Positions 46,105 through 55,360 of a DNA stretch of 64,000 nt are shown piece after piece. This stretch comes from Sphingobacterium sp. UT-1RO-CII-1 (lineage in GTDB: Bacteria > Bacteroidota > Bacteroidia > Sphingobacteriales > Sphingobacteriaceae): contig NZ_JAPPVJ010000005.1 in NCBI RefSeq assembly GCF_026711005.1, forward strand, positions 379,257 through 443,256. The letters run 5' to 3'. The translations under genes were made by a program, and so were the position numbers. Each line of letters starts with the position of its first letter. Within the stretch, counting starts at the first letter, position 1. Below the pieces are notes generated by a model that saw only the letters and a list, made by a program, of their open reading frames with translations, was not told the origin of the DNA and did not search any database.

Positions 46105-47871
46105 TTAATGAACTTCTAAACTATAGGGCATTCGCGCCTGAATACCCGAAGATCGAACTACAGTCTTCAGCTGCATGACATAATTCCGCAATTCGCCAAG
46201 CTCATCAGCAAGCATCCACATTTTTATCTTTTCTTTGGAAGTGCTCATCAACGATGAAAAAGGATCTTTTATAGAAGGATAATTTACCACTCTATAATTC
46301 TCTAAATTTGCCTTTGCTGCCGCTGCTGCCACAGCACGGTCCATACCGCCGATTGCATCTACCAAACCTATATCTAAAGCTTGAGCTCCCGTCCAAACAC
46401 GCCCCTGCCCTATACTGTCAACCTCAGCAATGCTCATATTACGCCCATCAGCCACTTTACCCATAAAAGTTGTATAGACACGCTCAACTTCTTTTTGAAT
46501 AATAGACCGTTCTTCTGCCGTCATAGGACGGTCAGGAGAACTTAATAAATTAGCAAACTTACCTGTTTTAACCTCATCGATATGCACCCCTAGCTTGTTA
46601 TTAAGTAAGCCTTTAAAGTTAGGGATCAACCCAAAAACACCAATAGATCCGGTAAGCGTTTCGCGCTCGGCAAAAATAGAGTCAGCCAAAGCCGAAATAT
46701 AATAACCTCCCGAGGCCGCATAATCGCCCATAGAGACAATAACGGGCTTTTCTTTATTAGTAAGCTCCACCTCACGGGCTATAATATCAGATGCCAGAGC
46801 CGAACCACCCGGCGAATTTACACGCAAAACAACAGCCTTAACCCGTTTATCACGGCGCAATTTGCGAAGTTCTCTCGAAAACTTATCGCCACCGATATTA
46901 GTTTCCGTCCCCTCACCATCCACAATATCTCCCGATGCATACAGCACAGCTATACGATCAGCAGAAACATCAGTCTTCGCTTTCTCAGCATAATCCAACA
47001 AAGACACACTAGCAACATCTTTCGATTCTTCAATATTTAACTTCTTTTTAAGAAGAGTCAATAACTCATCCTTATACAACTTGCCATCAACAAACTTAAG
47101 CCGAACCGCATCATCCGCATTGCGAATCAAATATTGGTCAGCTATAAGGGTTAAAGAATCTACACTGAGACCTCTAGCACGTGAAACATCATCTAAAAAA
47201 GAAGAATACATACTACCCAGATAAGCAGAAACCTGCGAACGGTTAGCATCGCTCATTTCGTTTAGAATAAAAGGTTCAACAGCAGATTTATAGGTACCCA
47301 CTTTAACTACCTGCATATCTACGCCTAATTTATCCAGCGCTTCTTTCATAAAAGTTATGGAAGAAGAGAAGCCTTTAAAATCCAGAGACCCCTCAGGGTT
47401 TATGTAAATTTCATCTGCTAAGGAAGCCAAATAGTAAGCTTTCTGCGTGTAGGTATCGCTATAAGCAATGATAAACTTACCTGACTCTTTAAAATTCAAT
47501 AATGCGTTATATATTTCTTTCAAACTAGCCATGCCTACATTAATAGAGGAAGGATTAAAATAAATCCCCTTAATACGGCTATCATCTTTTGCAGCCTTCA
47601 GTCGCCCAAGAATATCATTCAAACCCATGGTCTTATATTGTCCATATCCCGGAATTTCTAAACCTTCAAACGGATTTACTGCCGCACGTTCCGTGATGCC
47701 ATGATTTAAAGAAACATACAATACTGCATTTTCAGGGACTTTGCTCTCTGCGCTACTTCCGACTTGACTGATCATACTGGTAATAAGACCGACAGTTATC
47801 ATAAACAAAACGACGATAACGATACCAATACCAGTAATAGTCGCTAAAACATATTTAAAAAAAGATTTCAT
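46105..47871 (-). CDS. sppA: Signal peptide peptidase SppA, long (67K) type
   Basis: 588 residues: one N-terminal membrane helix (about 8-32) and two S49 protease domains (about 110-260 and 360-510). The catalytic Ser lies in GDYAASGGYY (about 390) and the Lys base in KVGTYKSAVEP (about 198), as in E. coli SppA, where the two residues come from different domains. It degrades cleaved signal peptides in the membrane. It stands alone with its own terminator. Confidence 0.94.
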   Translation of the reverse strand: MKSFFKYVLATITGIGIVIVVLFMITVGLITSMISQVGSSAESKVPENAVLYVSLNHGITERAAVNPFEGLEIPGYGQYKTMGLNDILGRLKAAKDDSRIKGIYFNPSSINVGMASLKEIYNALLNFKESGKFIIAYSDTYTQKAYYLASLADEIYINPEGSLDFKGFSSSITFMKEALDKLGVDMQVVKVGTYKSAVEPFILNEMSDANRSQVSAYLGSMYSSFLDDVSRARGLSVDSLTLIADQYLIRNADDAVRLKFVDGKLYKDELLTLLKKKLNIEESKDVASVSLLDYAEKAKTDVSADRIAVLYASGDIVDGEGTETNIGGDKFSRELRKLRRDKRVKAVVLRVNSPGGSALASDIIAREVELTNKEKPVIVSMGDYAASGGYYISALADSIFAERETLTGSIGVFGLIPNFKGLLNNKLGVHIDEVKTGKFANLLSSPDRPMTAEERSIIQKEVERVYTTFMGKVADGRNMSIAEVDSIGQGRVWTGAQALDIGLVDAIGGMDRAVAAAAAKANLENYRVVNYPSIKDPFSSLMSTSKEKIKMWMLADELGELRNYVMQLKTVVRSSGIQARMPYSLEVH

Positions 47872-48223
47872 AGTTGCTAAATATTAAAAGCAGTAAATAA
47901 TTTCATTTCTAGTTAGTGAATTTGAAAATTCAATATACAATTCAATGGTCAAGTAGAATGCCAAAATCAAAGAATAAGTATAATTTTCCATCAAAGCGTT
48001 ACACTTCATCTTAAAAAAAAGAAAATCATACCCAAATGCAAAAAATCTTTAAAGATAAAAATCACTAATTAAAATTTGAATACCCTAAATTAAATCTTTA
48101 TTTTGATTTCCTCGAATATTTTAATGCATATCCTTTATCTTTAAATTACAACTGTAGTTTTTGATTTATTGAGCTAAAAACACTATTATTAAGGACTAAT
48201 ACACCGTAAAAAAATATTTATAT
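47872..48223. other. AT-rich gap between sppA and the Hpt gene
   Basis: 352 nt between divergent genes. No ORF, hairpin or two-box promoter was found. Confidence 0.4.
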
Positions 48224-48583
48224 ATGGAAGAAAATTTTCAAATTATACAACCCGCTCTTATCGCTGAAACCCTCATGCATAACGCAGAAATAATAAAACA
48301 GTTTATAGCACTATATGAATCGCAGATACCTGTCGATTTTACTGCACTCGAGGAAGCTATTAAACAGGAGATACACACTGAAATAGCCAGCGCAACACAT
48401 CATATTAAACCAACGATGAGCTACATTGGTGCCATAACAATAAAAGAAAAGCTAGAACAACTAGAAGAACTCGCAAAAAACAACAGCGATATAATCACTA
48501 TAAGGCAGCACCATGAGCTCGTAAAAGATGACTATCATGTGCTAATCGAAGAAATTAGCAGGTATGCGAAGTCGCTTAACTAG
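48224..48583 (+). CDS. Small Hpt (histidine phosphotransfer) domain protein
   Basis: 119 residues, helical. The segment EIASATHHIKPTMSYIGA (about 53-70) is the phosphohistidine motif of Hpt domains (H-x-I/L-K-P/G, followed by the helix with IG), with His59 or His60 as the acceptor; upstream helices ETLMHNAEIIKQFIALYES also fit. Such proteins relay phosphate between receiver domains. No histidine kinase or receiver gene is in this window, so it is an orphan. Its TAG stop overlaps the stop of pssA: the two share the palindrome CTAG (48580-48583). Confidence 0.72.
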   Translation: MEENFQIIQPALIAETLMHNAEIIKQFIALYESQIPVDFTALEEAIKQEIHTEIASATHHIKPTMSYIGAITIKEKLEQLEELAKNNSDIITIRQHHELVKDDYHVLIEEISRYAKSLN

Positions 48584-49260
48584 GACTTTTCAACAATAGC
48601 AAAATGCACCTTAGAAAGAAGCATATACAGCACCAAAATGACAGGAAAAGCTATGAATCCTAAAGAAACTAATAAGAGGATGCTAAGTAATAAAAATAAA
48701 TACTTAAACTTATTCTCTCTCCAGGAAAGAGAAGATAATTTCATGCTGAACAAACTGATTTCGGAAACTAACAGATAGCTACCAACTAAGACAAGGCCTA
48801 GCAAAACAAATTCATTATATACAAGAGCAGGATATTTCTCCCCGATAAAAGGCAAAGACATAACAACAAAAGTATGCATAGGTGTATTCAAGCCTATAAA
48901 GTCGGTGTTTTGCCTCTCATCTACATTAAATTTTGCTAAGCGTAAAGCCGAAAAAACAGTGACCACAAAACCTAGGTAAGGAAGGTAAGCGGAATCCGAG
49001 CTCTCTTTCAAAAGCATAAAAAATACAGCTCCGGGTAAAAAACCAAAACTAACCATATCTGCCAACGAATCGAGCTCCTTACCTATATTAGATTTAACAT
49101 GCAGAGCCCGAGCTGCCATACCATCGAAAAAGTCAAATATACCGGAAGCCAAAACGCAATAAAAAGCAAATAAATAAGATCCTTCAAGGATAAATAAACC
49201 CCCCAAGCATCCACTAAAAAGATTTAAACACGTTATAGCATTTGGAATATGTCTCTTCAT
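48580..49260 (-). CDS. pssA: CDP-diacylglycerol--serine O-phosphatidyltransferase
   Basis: 226 residues from the ATG at 49260; an upstream in-frame start (49314) lies in the rho terminator and is unlikely. The CDP-alcohol phosphotransferase signature is intact: DFFDGMAARALHVKSNIG followed by KELDSLADMVSFG, giving D-G-x2-A-R-x8-G-x3-D-x3-D (about 45-70). Several membrane helices follow. It makes phosphatidylserine, the precursor of phosphatidylethanolamine. No psd gene is next to it. It follows rho on the same strand after a terminator. Confidence 0.94.
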   Translation of the reverse strand: MKRHIPNAITCLNLFSGCLGGLFILEGSYLFAFYCVLASGIFDFFDGMAARALHVKSNIGKELDSLADMVSFGFLPGAVFFMLLKESSDSAYLPYLGFVVTVFSALRLAKFNVDERQNTDFIGLNTPMHTFVVMSLPFIGEKYPALVYNEFVLLGLVLVGSYLLVSEISLFSMKLSSLSWRENKFKYLFLLLSILLLVSLGFIAFPVILVLYMLLSKVHFAIVEKS

Positions 49261-49282
49261 TTGTAAAGAATTTGTATAAAAA

Positions 49283-49311
49283 AACCACCTCCTGAAATTC
49301 AAAAGGTGGTT
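49283..49311 (-). terminator. Terminator after rho
   Basis: Stem AACCACCT/AGGTGGTT with T7 following on the minus strand, in the 75-nt gap between rho and pssA. Some read-through into pssA is likely because no other pssA promoter is evident. Confidence 0.7.
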
Positions 49312-49335
49312 CAAAAATATTAAATAAAGAGCAGA

Positions 49336-50826
49336 TTAGCCATTCATGCTGATCAAAAACTCTTCGTTGGATTTCGTTCCACGCATACGCGATAATAAAA
49401 ACTCCATGGCTTCTGTTGAGTTCATGTCGGCTAAATGATTTCTCAAAACCCATAAACGCTGCAAAGCATCTCTATCCATCAACAAGTCGTCTCTACGTGT
49501 ACTCGAAGCCGTCAAATCAATAGCTGGGAATATACGTTTATTAGATAGCTTACGATCAAGCTGCAACTCCATATTTCCAGTTCCTTTGAATTCCTCAAAA
49601 ATAACTTCATCCATTTTAGAACCGGTCTCTGTTAGAGCAGTGGCCAAAATGGTCAATGAACCACCGTTTTCAATGTTACGTGCCGCTCCAAAGAATCTTT
49701 TAGGTCTATGAAGAGCATTCGCATCTACCCCTCCTGACAATATCTTACCAGAAGCAGGAGCAACTGTGTTATAAGCACGCGCTAAGCGTGTAATAGAGTC
49801 TAATAGAATAACTACATCGTGGCCACATTCAACCATACGTTTTGCCTTTTCTAGAACAATATTGGCAATTTTTACATGGCGCTCTGCAGGCTCATCAAAT
49901 GTTGAGGAAACGACTTCCGCACGAACATTTCTCGCCATATCTGTAACCTCCTCAGGACGTTCATCAATTAACAAAATAATAAGATAAACCTCAGGGTGGT
50001 TTTTAGCAATAGCATTTGCTACCTCTTTTAACAAGTTTGTTTTTCCCGTTTTCGGTTGAGCTACGATAAGTCCACGTTGCCCTTTACCTATAGGTGTAAA
50101 TAAATCCATAATACGGGTAGAGAAGTTACCCATACCGAGATCTAAATTTAGCTTTTGATCTGGAAATAATGGAGTTAAATAATCAAAAGGTACACGGTCA
50201 CGGATTTCGGCCGGATTTTGTCCGTTAATAGCTTCGACACGAACCAATGGAAAGTATTTCTCTCCTTCTTTTGGAGGACGTATAGAGCCTCTTACATTAT
50301 CTCCCGTTTTAAGACCAAAAAGCTTAATCTGAGATTGAGAGACATAAATATCATCAGGAGAAGTCAAGTAGTTATAATCAGAAGAACGAAGAAAACCATA
50401 ACCATCAGGCATAATTTCCAACACCCCCTCATTAACAATCACATTATCAAAGTCTGTAGCTGCAACAGTTGTAGGGTTATCAACACGTCCTAAAACATTT
50501 GAATTATCAGGAGCATGATTCGCCGCTCCAGACTCTACCGTGTTTGAAGAAGACTCGACCTTTCTATCGTCGGCTCCAGGTCTCTTAACTACAGAGATTG
50601 GTTCTGTTTTGACAGTTCTTACACGTTTTCTTGGACGCTCAGCGCCCTCAGCATCATCTACTTTCTGTACTGCGGGTTCAGTCTCTTTAGTAGACTGCTT
50701 CGCTATGTCTGATATGCGATCAATCAATTCCTGCTTACGCAGTTTTTCTACATCGGCTATGCCTAATACTTTTGCAATCTCGCGTAACTCCGACACGAGC
50801 TTGGTATTTAGTTCATTAATATCCAT
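49336..50826 (-). CDS. rho: Transcription termination factor Rho
   Basis: 496 residues. An N-terminal SAP-like region (about 1-40, [32 protein letters not shown]) is followed by a Lys/Glu/Asp-rich insert (about 45-115), the RNA-binding cold-shock-like domain ([34 protein letters not shown]) and the ATPase with [17 protein letters not shown] (about 260). The insert before the RNA-binding domain is longer than in E. coli Rho (419 residues), as in other Bacteroidota. It has a promoter about 160 nt upstream and thus a long leader, which in E. coli mediates autoregulation. Confidence 0.97.
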   Translation of the reverse strand: MDINELNTKLVSELREIAKVLGIADVEKLRKQELIDRISDIAKQSTKETEPAVQKVDDAEGAERPRKRVRTVKTEPISVVKRPGADDRKVESSSNTVESGAANHAPDNSNVLGRVDNPTTVAATDFDNVIVNEGVLEIMPDGYGFLRSSDYNYLTSPDDIYVSQSQIKLFGLKTGDNVRGSIRPPKEGEKYFPLVRVEAINGQNPAEIRDRVPFDYLTPLFPDQKLNLDLGMGNFSTRIMDLFTPIGKGQRGLIVAQPKTGKTNLLKEVANAIAKNHPEVYLIILLIDERPEEVTDMARNVRAEVVSSTFDEPAERHVKIANIVLEKAKRMVECGHDVVILLDSITRLARAYNTVAPASGKILSGGVDANALHRPKRFFGAARNIENGGSLTILATALTETGSKMDEVIFEEFKGTGNMELQLDRKLSNKRIFPAIDLTASSTRRDDLLMDRDALQRLWVLRNHLADMNSTEAMEFLLSRMRGTKSNEEFLISMNG

Positions 50827-51464
50827 TAACTTGTTATTATGAGATATAGGATTTTACTAATTTTTGAATTCACCTGATTCTTTTCAGCAAATGCTACTAT
50901 ACTTAAGATACACTAAAAAAATTTAAGCGAGGTGTTCGCTAACGATTTAAACTTTCCAAAACTTCTAAAGATGAATTTGAGAATCGGCACAAAAATAAGA
51001 TAATATTTGTAACTTCAAAGAAGTTTTTAATAAAAAAATATTTAATACGTGACTATACGGTATTAACGGAACAATATAGAAAATGTTTTACGATAAACCA
51101 AGTTTATATTTATTTCATCCGTTTTCGTGACTGAAAAAGATGTGAAGAGGAATATATAATCAACTCATAAAAATTAGATCATAATTTAAACCAAGCAGGT
51201 ACATTTCAACAAAAAAACAGCTTCGAAATAGCAATGATATTGTACAAAATACACTAAGTGTTTAAAAAAAAGTCAAATTAAAAAAGCCCGTTTATAGCAT
51301 CACAAAGCAGCTTTTCCCACTAAATCGCACTTTAATCAAAATTTGATCAGCATTTAAAAGCTTTTAAATTCTTGTTTTTAGAGAGAAAAATGTATTTTCG
51401 GAAAGATTATATGGTAAATAGGTAGAAAATAAACTAAAAAATAACACAATAAAACCAATATATA
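50827..51464. other. 638-nt divergent region between rho and BadF-type kinase 1
   Basis: Holds the rho promoter (50990-51019) and its leader (about 50827-50985). Beyond this it is AT-rich with no ORF. No clear promoter was found for the kinase gene on the plus strand. Confidence 0.45.
50990..51019 (-). promoter_or_regulatory. Bacteroidota-type promoter for rho
   Basis: On the minus strand TTTG (51019-51016), 18 nt, TATTTTTG (50997-50990). Both boxes and the spacing agree with the consensus. The predicted leader to the ATG is about 155 nt. Confidence 0.6.
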
Positions 51465-52322
51465 ATGATCATCATTGCGGACGGAGGATCAACAAAAACA
51501 AACTGGTGTTTGTTGGATGATTCTAATAAAAAAATATATTTCAACACCGAAGGGTATAACCCGTACTTTGTTGACAGCGAATACATTGTCAACTCCTTAA
51601 AAAAAGGACTACCCCACGACTTACCTTTTGACAAAATAACAGAGGTAAATTACTACGGAGCAGGCGTTCATAATGAAGATAAAGCTCAGATTGTCGAGGT
51701 TGCAATGAGTAAAGTTTTCCCAAATTCAAAAGTAGAAATTGGACATGATTTGTTAGCTGCTGCCCGTGCTTTATTGGGTGATAAACCTGGTTTTGCAGCT
51801 ATCTTAGGAACAGGAACTAACACCTGTATTTATGACGGTGATGTAATCACACATCATATAGACTCTGCGGCCTATATATTAGGTGATGAAGGCAGTGGAA
51901 GTTATATAGGCAAAAAGTTATTGACAGACTTCATACGTGGCTTAATGCCAGAAAATGTAGCGAAATCATTTTTTGATACCTATAAGTTGACACCAGACGA
52001 AATTATGGACAACGTATACACAAAACCTTTAGCAAATAGATTTTGTGCAAGCTTCAGTAAGTTTGTCTATGACAACAACGTCAACATAGAATACACAAGA
52101 ACTATCGTAGAAGATGCATTTGAAGCATTCTTTAAAAACCTAGTTAGCAATTACCCTGACTATCAAAAATATACTTTCAATTGCATTGGTTCGGTAGGAT
52201 ACAACTTCCGCAATGTACTGGAACATAAAGCAAGCCAATACGGCATGCAAGTAGGAAAAATACTAAGATCGCCTATTGATGATCTAGTTACTTTCCATAT
52301 TAATAGATCTCAAAAAGCTTAA
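51465..52322 (+). CDS. BadF/BadG-type ASKHA kinase 1 (GlcNAc/MurNAc kinase-like)
   Basis: 285 residues of the ASKHA fold: IIADGGSTKTNWCLLD (phosphate-1, 3-18), AILGTGTNTCIYDG (about 116-130) and LGDEGSGSYIGKKLL (about 145-160). These are the BadF/BadG/BcrA family motifs; in Bacteroidota such small proteins are usually N-acetylglucosamine or N-acetylmuramic acid kinases. It is a paralogue of the gene at 56529-57392. A 20-bp hairpin terminator follows. Confidence 0.85.
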   Translation: MIIIADGGSTKTNWCLLDDSNKKIYFNTEGYNPYFVDSEYIVNSLKKGLPHDLPFDKITEVNYYGAGVHNEDKAQIVEVAMSKVFPNSKVEIGHDLLAAARALLGDKPGFAAILGTGTNTCIYDGDVITHHIDSAAYILGDEGSGSYIGKKLLTDFIRGLMPENVAKSFFDTYKLTPDEIMDNVYTKPLANRFCASFSKFVYDNNVNIEYTRTIVEDAFEAFFKNLVSNYPDYQKYTFNCIGSVGYNFRNVLEHKASQYGMQVGKILRSPIDDLVTFHINRSQKA

Positions 52323-52366
52323 TAAAAGAAGAAGCCCCTAATAGTTATTAGGGGCTTCTTCTTTTA
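52323..52366. terminator. Bidirectional terminator between kinase 1 and the UPF0173 hydrolase
   Basis: Perfect 20-bp stem (52323-52342 with 52347-52366, loop AGTT). The arms end in A/T-rich bases, so it can act on both strands. Confidence 0.85.
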
Positions 52367-52397
52367 TAGACCTTTATTATTTCACTACAGCCAAATT

Positions 52398-53093
52398 TTA
52401 CTTGCTTTCCAAAGTTAAAGACTCGCCTATATTTAGTAAATGTAAGTTCAGACCGGCTTTTGTAAATTTATCTACAGCATCTGTACGGTCAATTGCTATT
52501 GGAGGGAAAGTATCATAATGAACTCCTATAATATTTTTGCAATTAATTAACTTTGCAGCTTTGATCGCATCGGAAACGTCCATGGTATAATGTCCGCCAA
52601 TAGGTAAAAAAGCCCAGTCAAGATTTAAATCCTCTAAAAGTTGCATCTCCTTTGTCAAAGCAGTATCTCCAGCAAAGTAAACCTTTTGCCCATCAACAGA
52701 GAACACATATCCTACAGGTGCACCCGCATAATCTCCCTCAGGTGTACTATTCGTATGCAAAGCATAAACCATTTTAACCGTACCAAAAGACAGATTCAAT
52801 GTACCTCCAAAATTTAGCTCTATAACCTTATCTTCAGCCACCCCTTGTCTACGTACCCAACTTGCCGTTTCTACAATAGCAACAACCTCTGCATTACTGT
52901 TTTTTTGTATAACAGCCATATCAGCAACATGATCTTGATGACAATGGCTCAATAAAATATAGTCTGGTTTAATGGTATTTATGTCAATATCCTGGGCAGC
53001 ACTATTATAAGTGATAAAAGGATCTAACAACACCTTACTTCCATTAAAGTTAATCTCAACACATGAGTGCCCATAAAAAGTAGTCTTTATCAT
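52398..53093 (-). CDS. UPF0173-family metal-dependent hydrolase (MBL fold)
   Basis: 231 residues. The metal site is LSHCHQDHVADM (H-x-H-x-D-H, about 49-60), with FAGDTALTKEM and GGHYTMDVSDAIKAA further along, the pattern of the UPF0173 family. The natural substrate is unknown. It follows the YbaB gene by 15 nt and should be co-transcribed with it. Confidence 0.88.
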   Translation of the reverse strand: MIKTTFYGHSCVEINFNGSKVLLDPFITYNSAAQDIDINTIKPDYILLSHCHQDHVADMAVIQKNSNAEVVAIVETASWVRRQGVAEDKVIELNFGGTLNLSFGTVKMVYALHTNSTPEGDYAGAPVGYVFSVDGQKVYFAGDTALTKEMQLLEDLNLDWAFLPIGGHYTMDVSDAIKAAKLINCKNIIGVHYDTFPPIAIDRTDAVDKFTKAGLNLHLLNIGESLTLESK

Positions 53094-53108
53094 AGAAATT
53101 ATCTGTTA

Positions 53109-53423
53109 TTATTTATTAAATAAATTACCCAAACCCCCTAAGCCTCCTAACAAATCTTTAGACATAGCTTGCATCTCCGTCTGACTAACGCTATCAGCAG
53201 CTTCGATAGCCTTATTAACAGCAATAATTAAAAGTTCTGCAAGTTCCTCACGCTCTACATCCGCAAAGAAAGCTTCATCGATTAATATATCTTTTATTTC
53301 TTTATTACCCGATGCGATAACCTTAATCTTACCGGCCTCAACCTCACCCGAAACCGTAATATTATTTAAACGTTGCTTCACTTCCTCTGCCTTCTGCTGC
53401 GCAGCAAATAATTTATCAAACAT
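53109..53423 (-). CDS. YbaB/EbfC-family nucleoid-associated protein
   Basis: 104 residues, the usual size. A helical N-terminus (KLFAAQQKAEEVKQRLNNITV) precedes GEVEAGKIKVIASGNKEIKDILID and a second helix, ending in a Gly/Leu-rich tail (LLGGLGGLGNLFNK). YbaB dimers bind DNA. In many bacteria ybaB sits with dnaX and recR; that is not the case here. Confidence 0.92.
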   Translation of the reverse strand: MFDKLFAAQQKAEEVKQRLNNITVSGEVEAGKIKVIASGNKEIKDILIDEAFFADVEREELAELLIIAVNKAIEAADSVSQTEMQAMSKDLLGGLGGLGNLFNK

Positions 53424-53548
53424 AATTCTTAACTTTTAAAATATAAACGCAATTTACAAAATACAGTCAAAAATAAGCTCATCCAAAAACATATCTATTA
53501 GGTTCTTTACATGAGCTTCATTACATTTGCTAAAAAAATGCCCGAAGC

Positions 53549-54046
53549 ATGTTAGATTTAAAATATTACGAGCGTATCCTCGAAAATCAAAAAAGAACAA
53601 ACACTATAAAAGCGGAAATTTTAGAGGAAGAAATTGATATTATACTACACAAATTAAAGTTCATCGAGCAACAACAGCGCCCCTCAGTTCTTGTGCTCGA
53701 TCAAAAAACAAACTTTAAGCCGAAAGCTGATGAAGCTATACGAAACATTATAGCAATAGCCGGAGGCAAACTGTTAACAAGCGAGCTAGATAACGAAGTA
53801 GATATTATATTGATCCAGCAATCAGATGACTCACTTTACAGCGAAGTAATTAACATACTTCAAAACACTGCTTTCAAGGACAAGAATGCTATAAAAGCTA
53901 ATAAAATTTATATTATTCAAAAAGAAAACTTTGGAAAAGACCCCGAGGATTTTCTGGCTGATGTAGAAATTGCTGCCGAAACAATACAATCCAAATACTT
54001 TATTTTTGGAAGACAAGGTACAGATTGGGTACAATTTGAATTATAA
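53549..54046 (+). CDS. Conserved hypothetical protein
   Basis: 165 residues, charged, no signal peptide or membrane segment. The first 45 residues look like a coiled coil (RILENQKRTNTIKAEILEEEIDIILHKLKFIEQQQ); the rest alternates helix and strand and ends IQSKYFIFGRQGTDWVQFEL. I do not recognise it. A TACATTTG box (53522-53529) lies just upstream, giving a leader of roughly 14 nt. A long hairpin spans its stop. Confidence 0.7.
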   Translation: MLDLKYYERILENQKRTNTIKAEILEEEIDIILHKLKFIEQQQRPSVLVLDQKTNFKPKADEAIRNIIAIAGGKLLTSELDNEVDIILIQQSDDSLYSEVINILQNTAFKDKNAIKANKIYIIQKENFGKDPEDFLADVEIAAETIQSKYFIFGRQGTDWVQFEL

Positions 54047-54075
54047 TAAAAGCGGGTTACCCGCTTTTATTATAA
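54041..54075. terminator. Bidirectional terminator, 17-bp perfect palindrome
   Basis: Arms 54041-54057 and 54059-54075 are fully complementary; the core is GCGGG-TTA-CCCGC with A/T-rich outer parts. It contains the stop codon of the upstream gene and ends 9 nt before the stop of the convergent gene. Confidence 0.9.
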
Positions 54076-54083
54076 TTCAGCAC

Positions 54084-55082
54084 TTAATTTAAAAATTTTT
54101 TGCGCAAAACAACATACAGTTTTTCTACTGTTTGAGGTTTATCAGCCCAGTTATTCTTAAGCGCATAATTTGTTTGTAAAAAAGCATCGGCCTCTGCAAA
54201 AGATCTATATCTATTTAAAAGCTCTATAGCTTCACTATAAGCTAATGAATAACCATTAAACAGATCTTTAATAAAAAGCAGTTTATCATTTAAATTAATA
54301 GAGGTCTTCAAGTCCAGATCAGCAGTTTTACTTTCAACCCGGTTGATTCCCAAACCGGCTTCAGTAGCAACTTTCCTTTGTTGCTGTAACATCTCATTCA
54401 AAGTAAGTGGTTTTGTCACTTTCTCTTCCTGAACTCCGGTATCCGAAATAACATTTACAGGCCTACTTTCCTCAACGATTTGCTGCACAACAGCTCTTTC
54501 TTCAACTATTTCTTCCTGTGCTTTCTCAAAATGAGGGACAGGCTCTTCATTCTTAATTTCTACATTTTCAGGAACAGTGTTCTTCTCAATATTCTCAACA
54601 ACAGGCTGTTCTGCCTCAGAAAAATCAAACTCTGGTTTACCCTTGTTATCTGCTGGTGCTGTATAAGCTAAAGGAGGTTCTTGTGCAACAACATTAGGCT
54701 CTTCCTGGGCAGGCACAACGGGACTTTCATTAACAGCTTCCTCCTTTGCTTCAGCTACGCTTGAACTTACCGGCTCCTCCTCCCGATCTTTAACACGATT
54801 AATTGGCGGTGTAAAAAAGATAGCAGGATCAACCTTTTTTACAGGATCTTTCATCACATAGTCTTGTTTTTTGCTAGAAGAAGAATCACTTTGCTCACTA
54901 GTCAATCGCCGGTATGCTTCAAAGTGAGCTGACAAGTATTGAATATCAGCTTCCAGCATTAAGAAATCCTCAAATGCAAAGTCAGCAGGTGCATTTACAA
55001 TAGTTTGATAATCTGTATTTATACTTTCCAGTAACTCTCCAATCTTAGAAAGTACTTTTTCCTTGGCTTTTACCATTTTCAT
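54084..55082 (-). CDS. Hypothetical acidic protein with low-complexity centre
   Basis: 332 residues. An N-terminal helical part (about 5-65, MVKAKEKVLSKIGELLESINTD) is followed by about 150 residues rich in Glu, Pro and Val without regular domains (about 85-235), then a folded C-terminus (SINLNDKLLFIKDLFNGYSLAYSEAIELLNRY... PQTVEKLYVVLRKKFLN) of a kind I know from many uncharacterised Bacteroidota proteins. No enzyme motifs. An unusual stem-loop and a shared motif lie upstream (55165-55211), together with a short frame. Confidence 0.72.
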   Translation of the reverse strand: MKMVKAKEKVLSKIGELLESINTDYQTIVNAPADFAFEDFLMLEADIQYLSAHFEAYRRLTSEQSDSSSSKKQDYVMKDPVKKVDPAIFFTPPINRVKDREEEPVSSSVAEAKEEAVNESPVVPAQEEPNVVAQEPPLAYTAPADNKGKPEFDFSEAEQPVVENIEKNTVPENVEIKNEEPVPHFEKAQEEIVEERAVVQQIVEESRPVNVISDTGVQEEKVTKPLTLNEMLQQQRKVATEAGLGINRVESKTADLDLKTSINLNDKLLFIKDLFNGYSLAYSEAIELLNRYRSFAEADAFLQTNYALKNNWADKPQTVEKLYVVLRKKFLN

Positions 55083-55114
55083 CTATTAAAATTAAACTCG
55101 TGTTCACTCTATCA

Positions 55115-55138
55115 CTACCACTCATTGTTAAAGTTCAT
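55115..55138 (-). other. Seven-codon upstream frame before the acidic protein gene
   Basis: An ATG at 55138 opens a frame MNFNNEW that stops at 55115. The ATG is at the same distance from the shared motif as the real start codon of the outer-membrane protein gene at 59838. It might be a leader peptide or a relic of a lost start. Confidence 0.25.
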
Positions 55139-55164
55139 ATGTGTATAATCTATTTTTAGCGCTC

Positions 55165-55211
55165 ATATGAAATACTCATAGCTATTTGTCCGTAGCTACA
55201 CATGAGTATTT
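55165..55211. promoter_or_regulatory. Shared upstream motif, site B, inside a stem-loop
   Basis: The 23-bp shared motif occupies 55165-55187. It also forms one side of a stem: AAATACTCAT (55170-55179) and AGCTA (55180-55184) pair with TAGCT (55193-55197) and ATGAGTATTT (55202-55211). It lies between the acidic protein gene and tdk. Confidence 0.5.
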
Positions 55212-55360
55212 TACATTAAACAATCTGATAGCGAAAAGATTCTGATTTACACACAAAGCTACATATCAAATTTAATAATATAATTTCGATATTAGCAGAA
55301 AGGAGCACAATATTTAACGATTGTTAACGCGTCGCCCTTTTAAAAATAAAAATAGATTTA

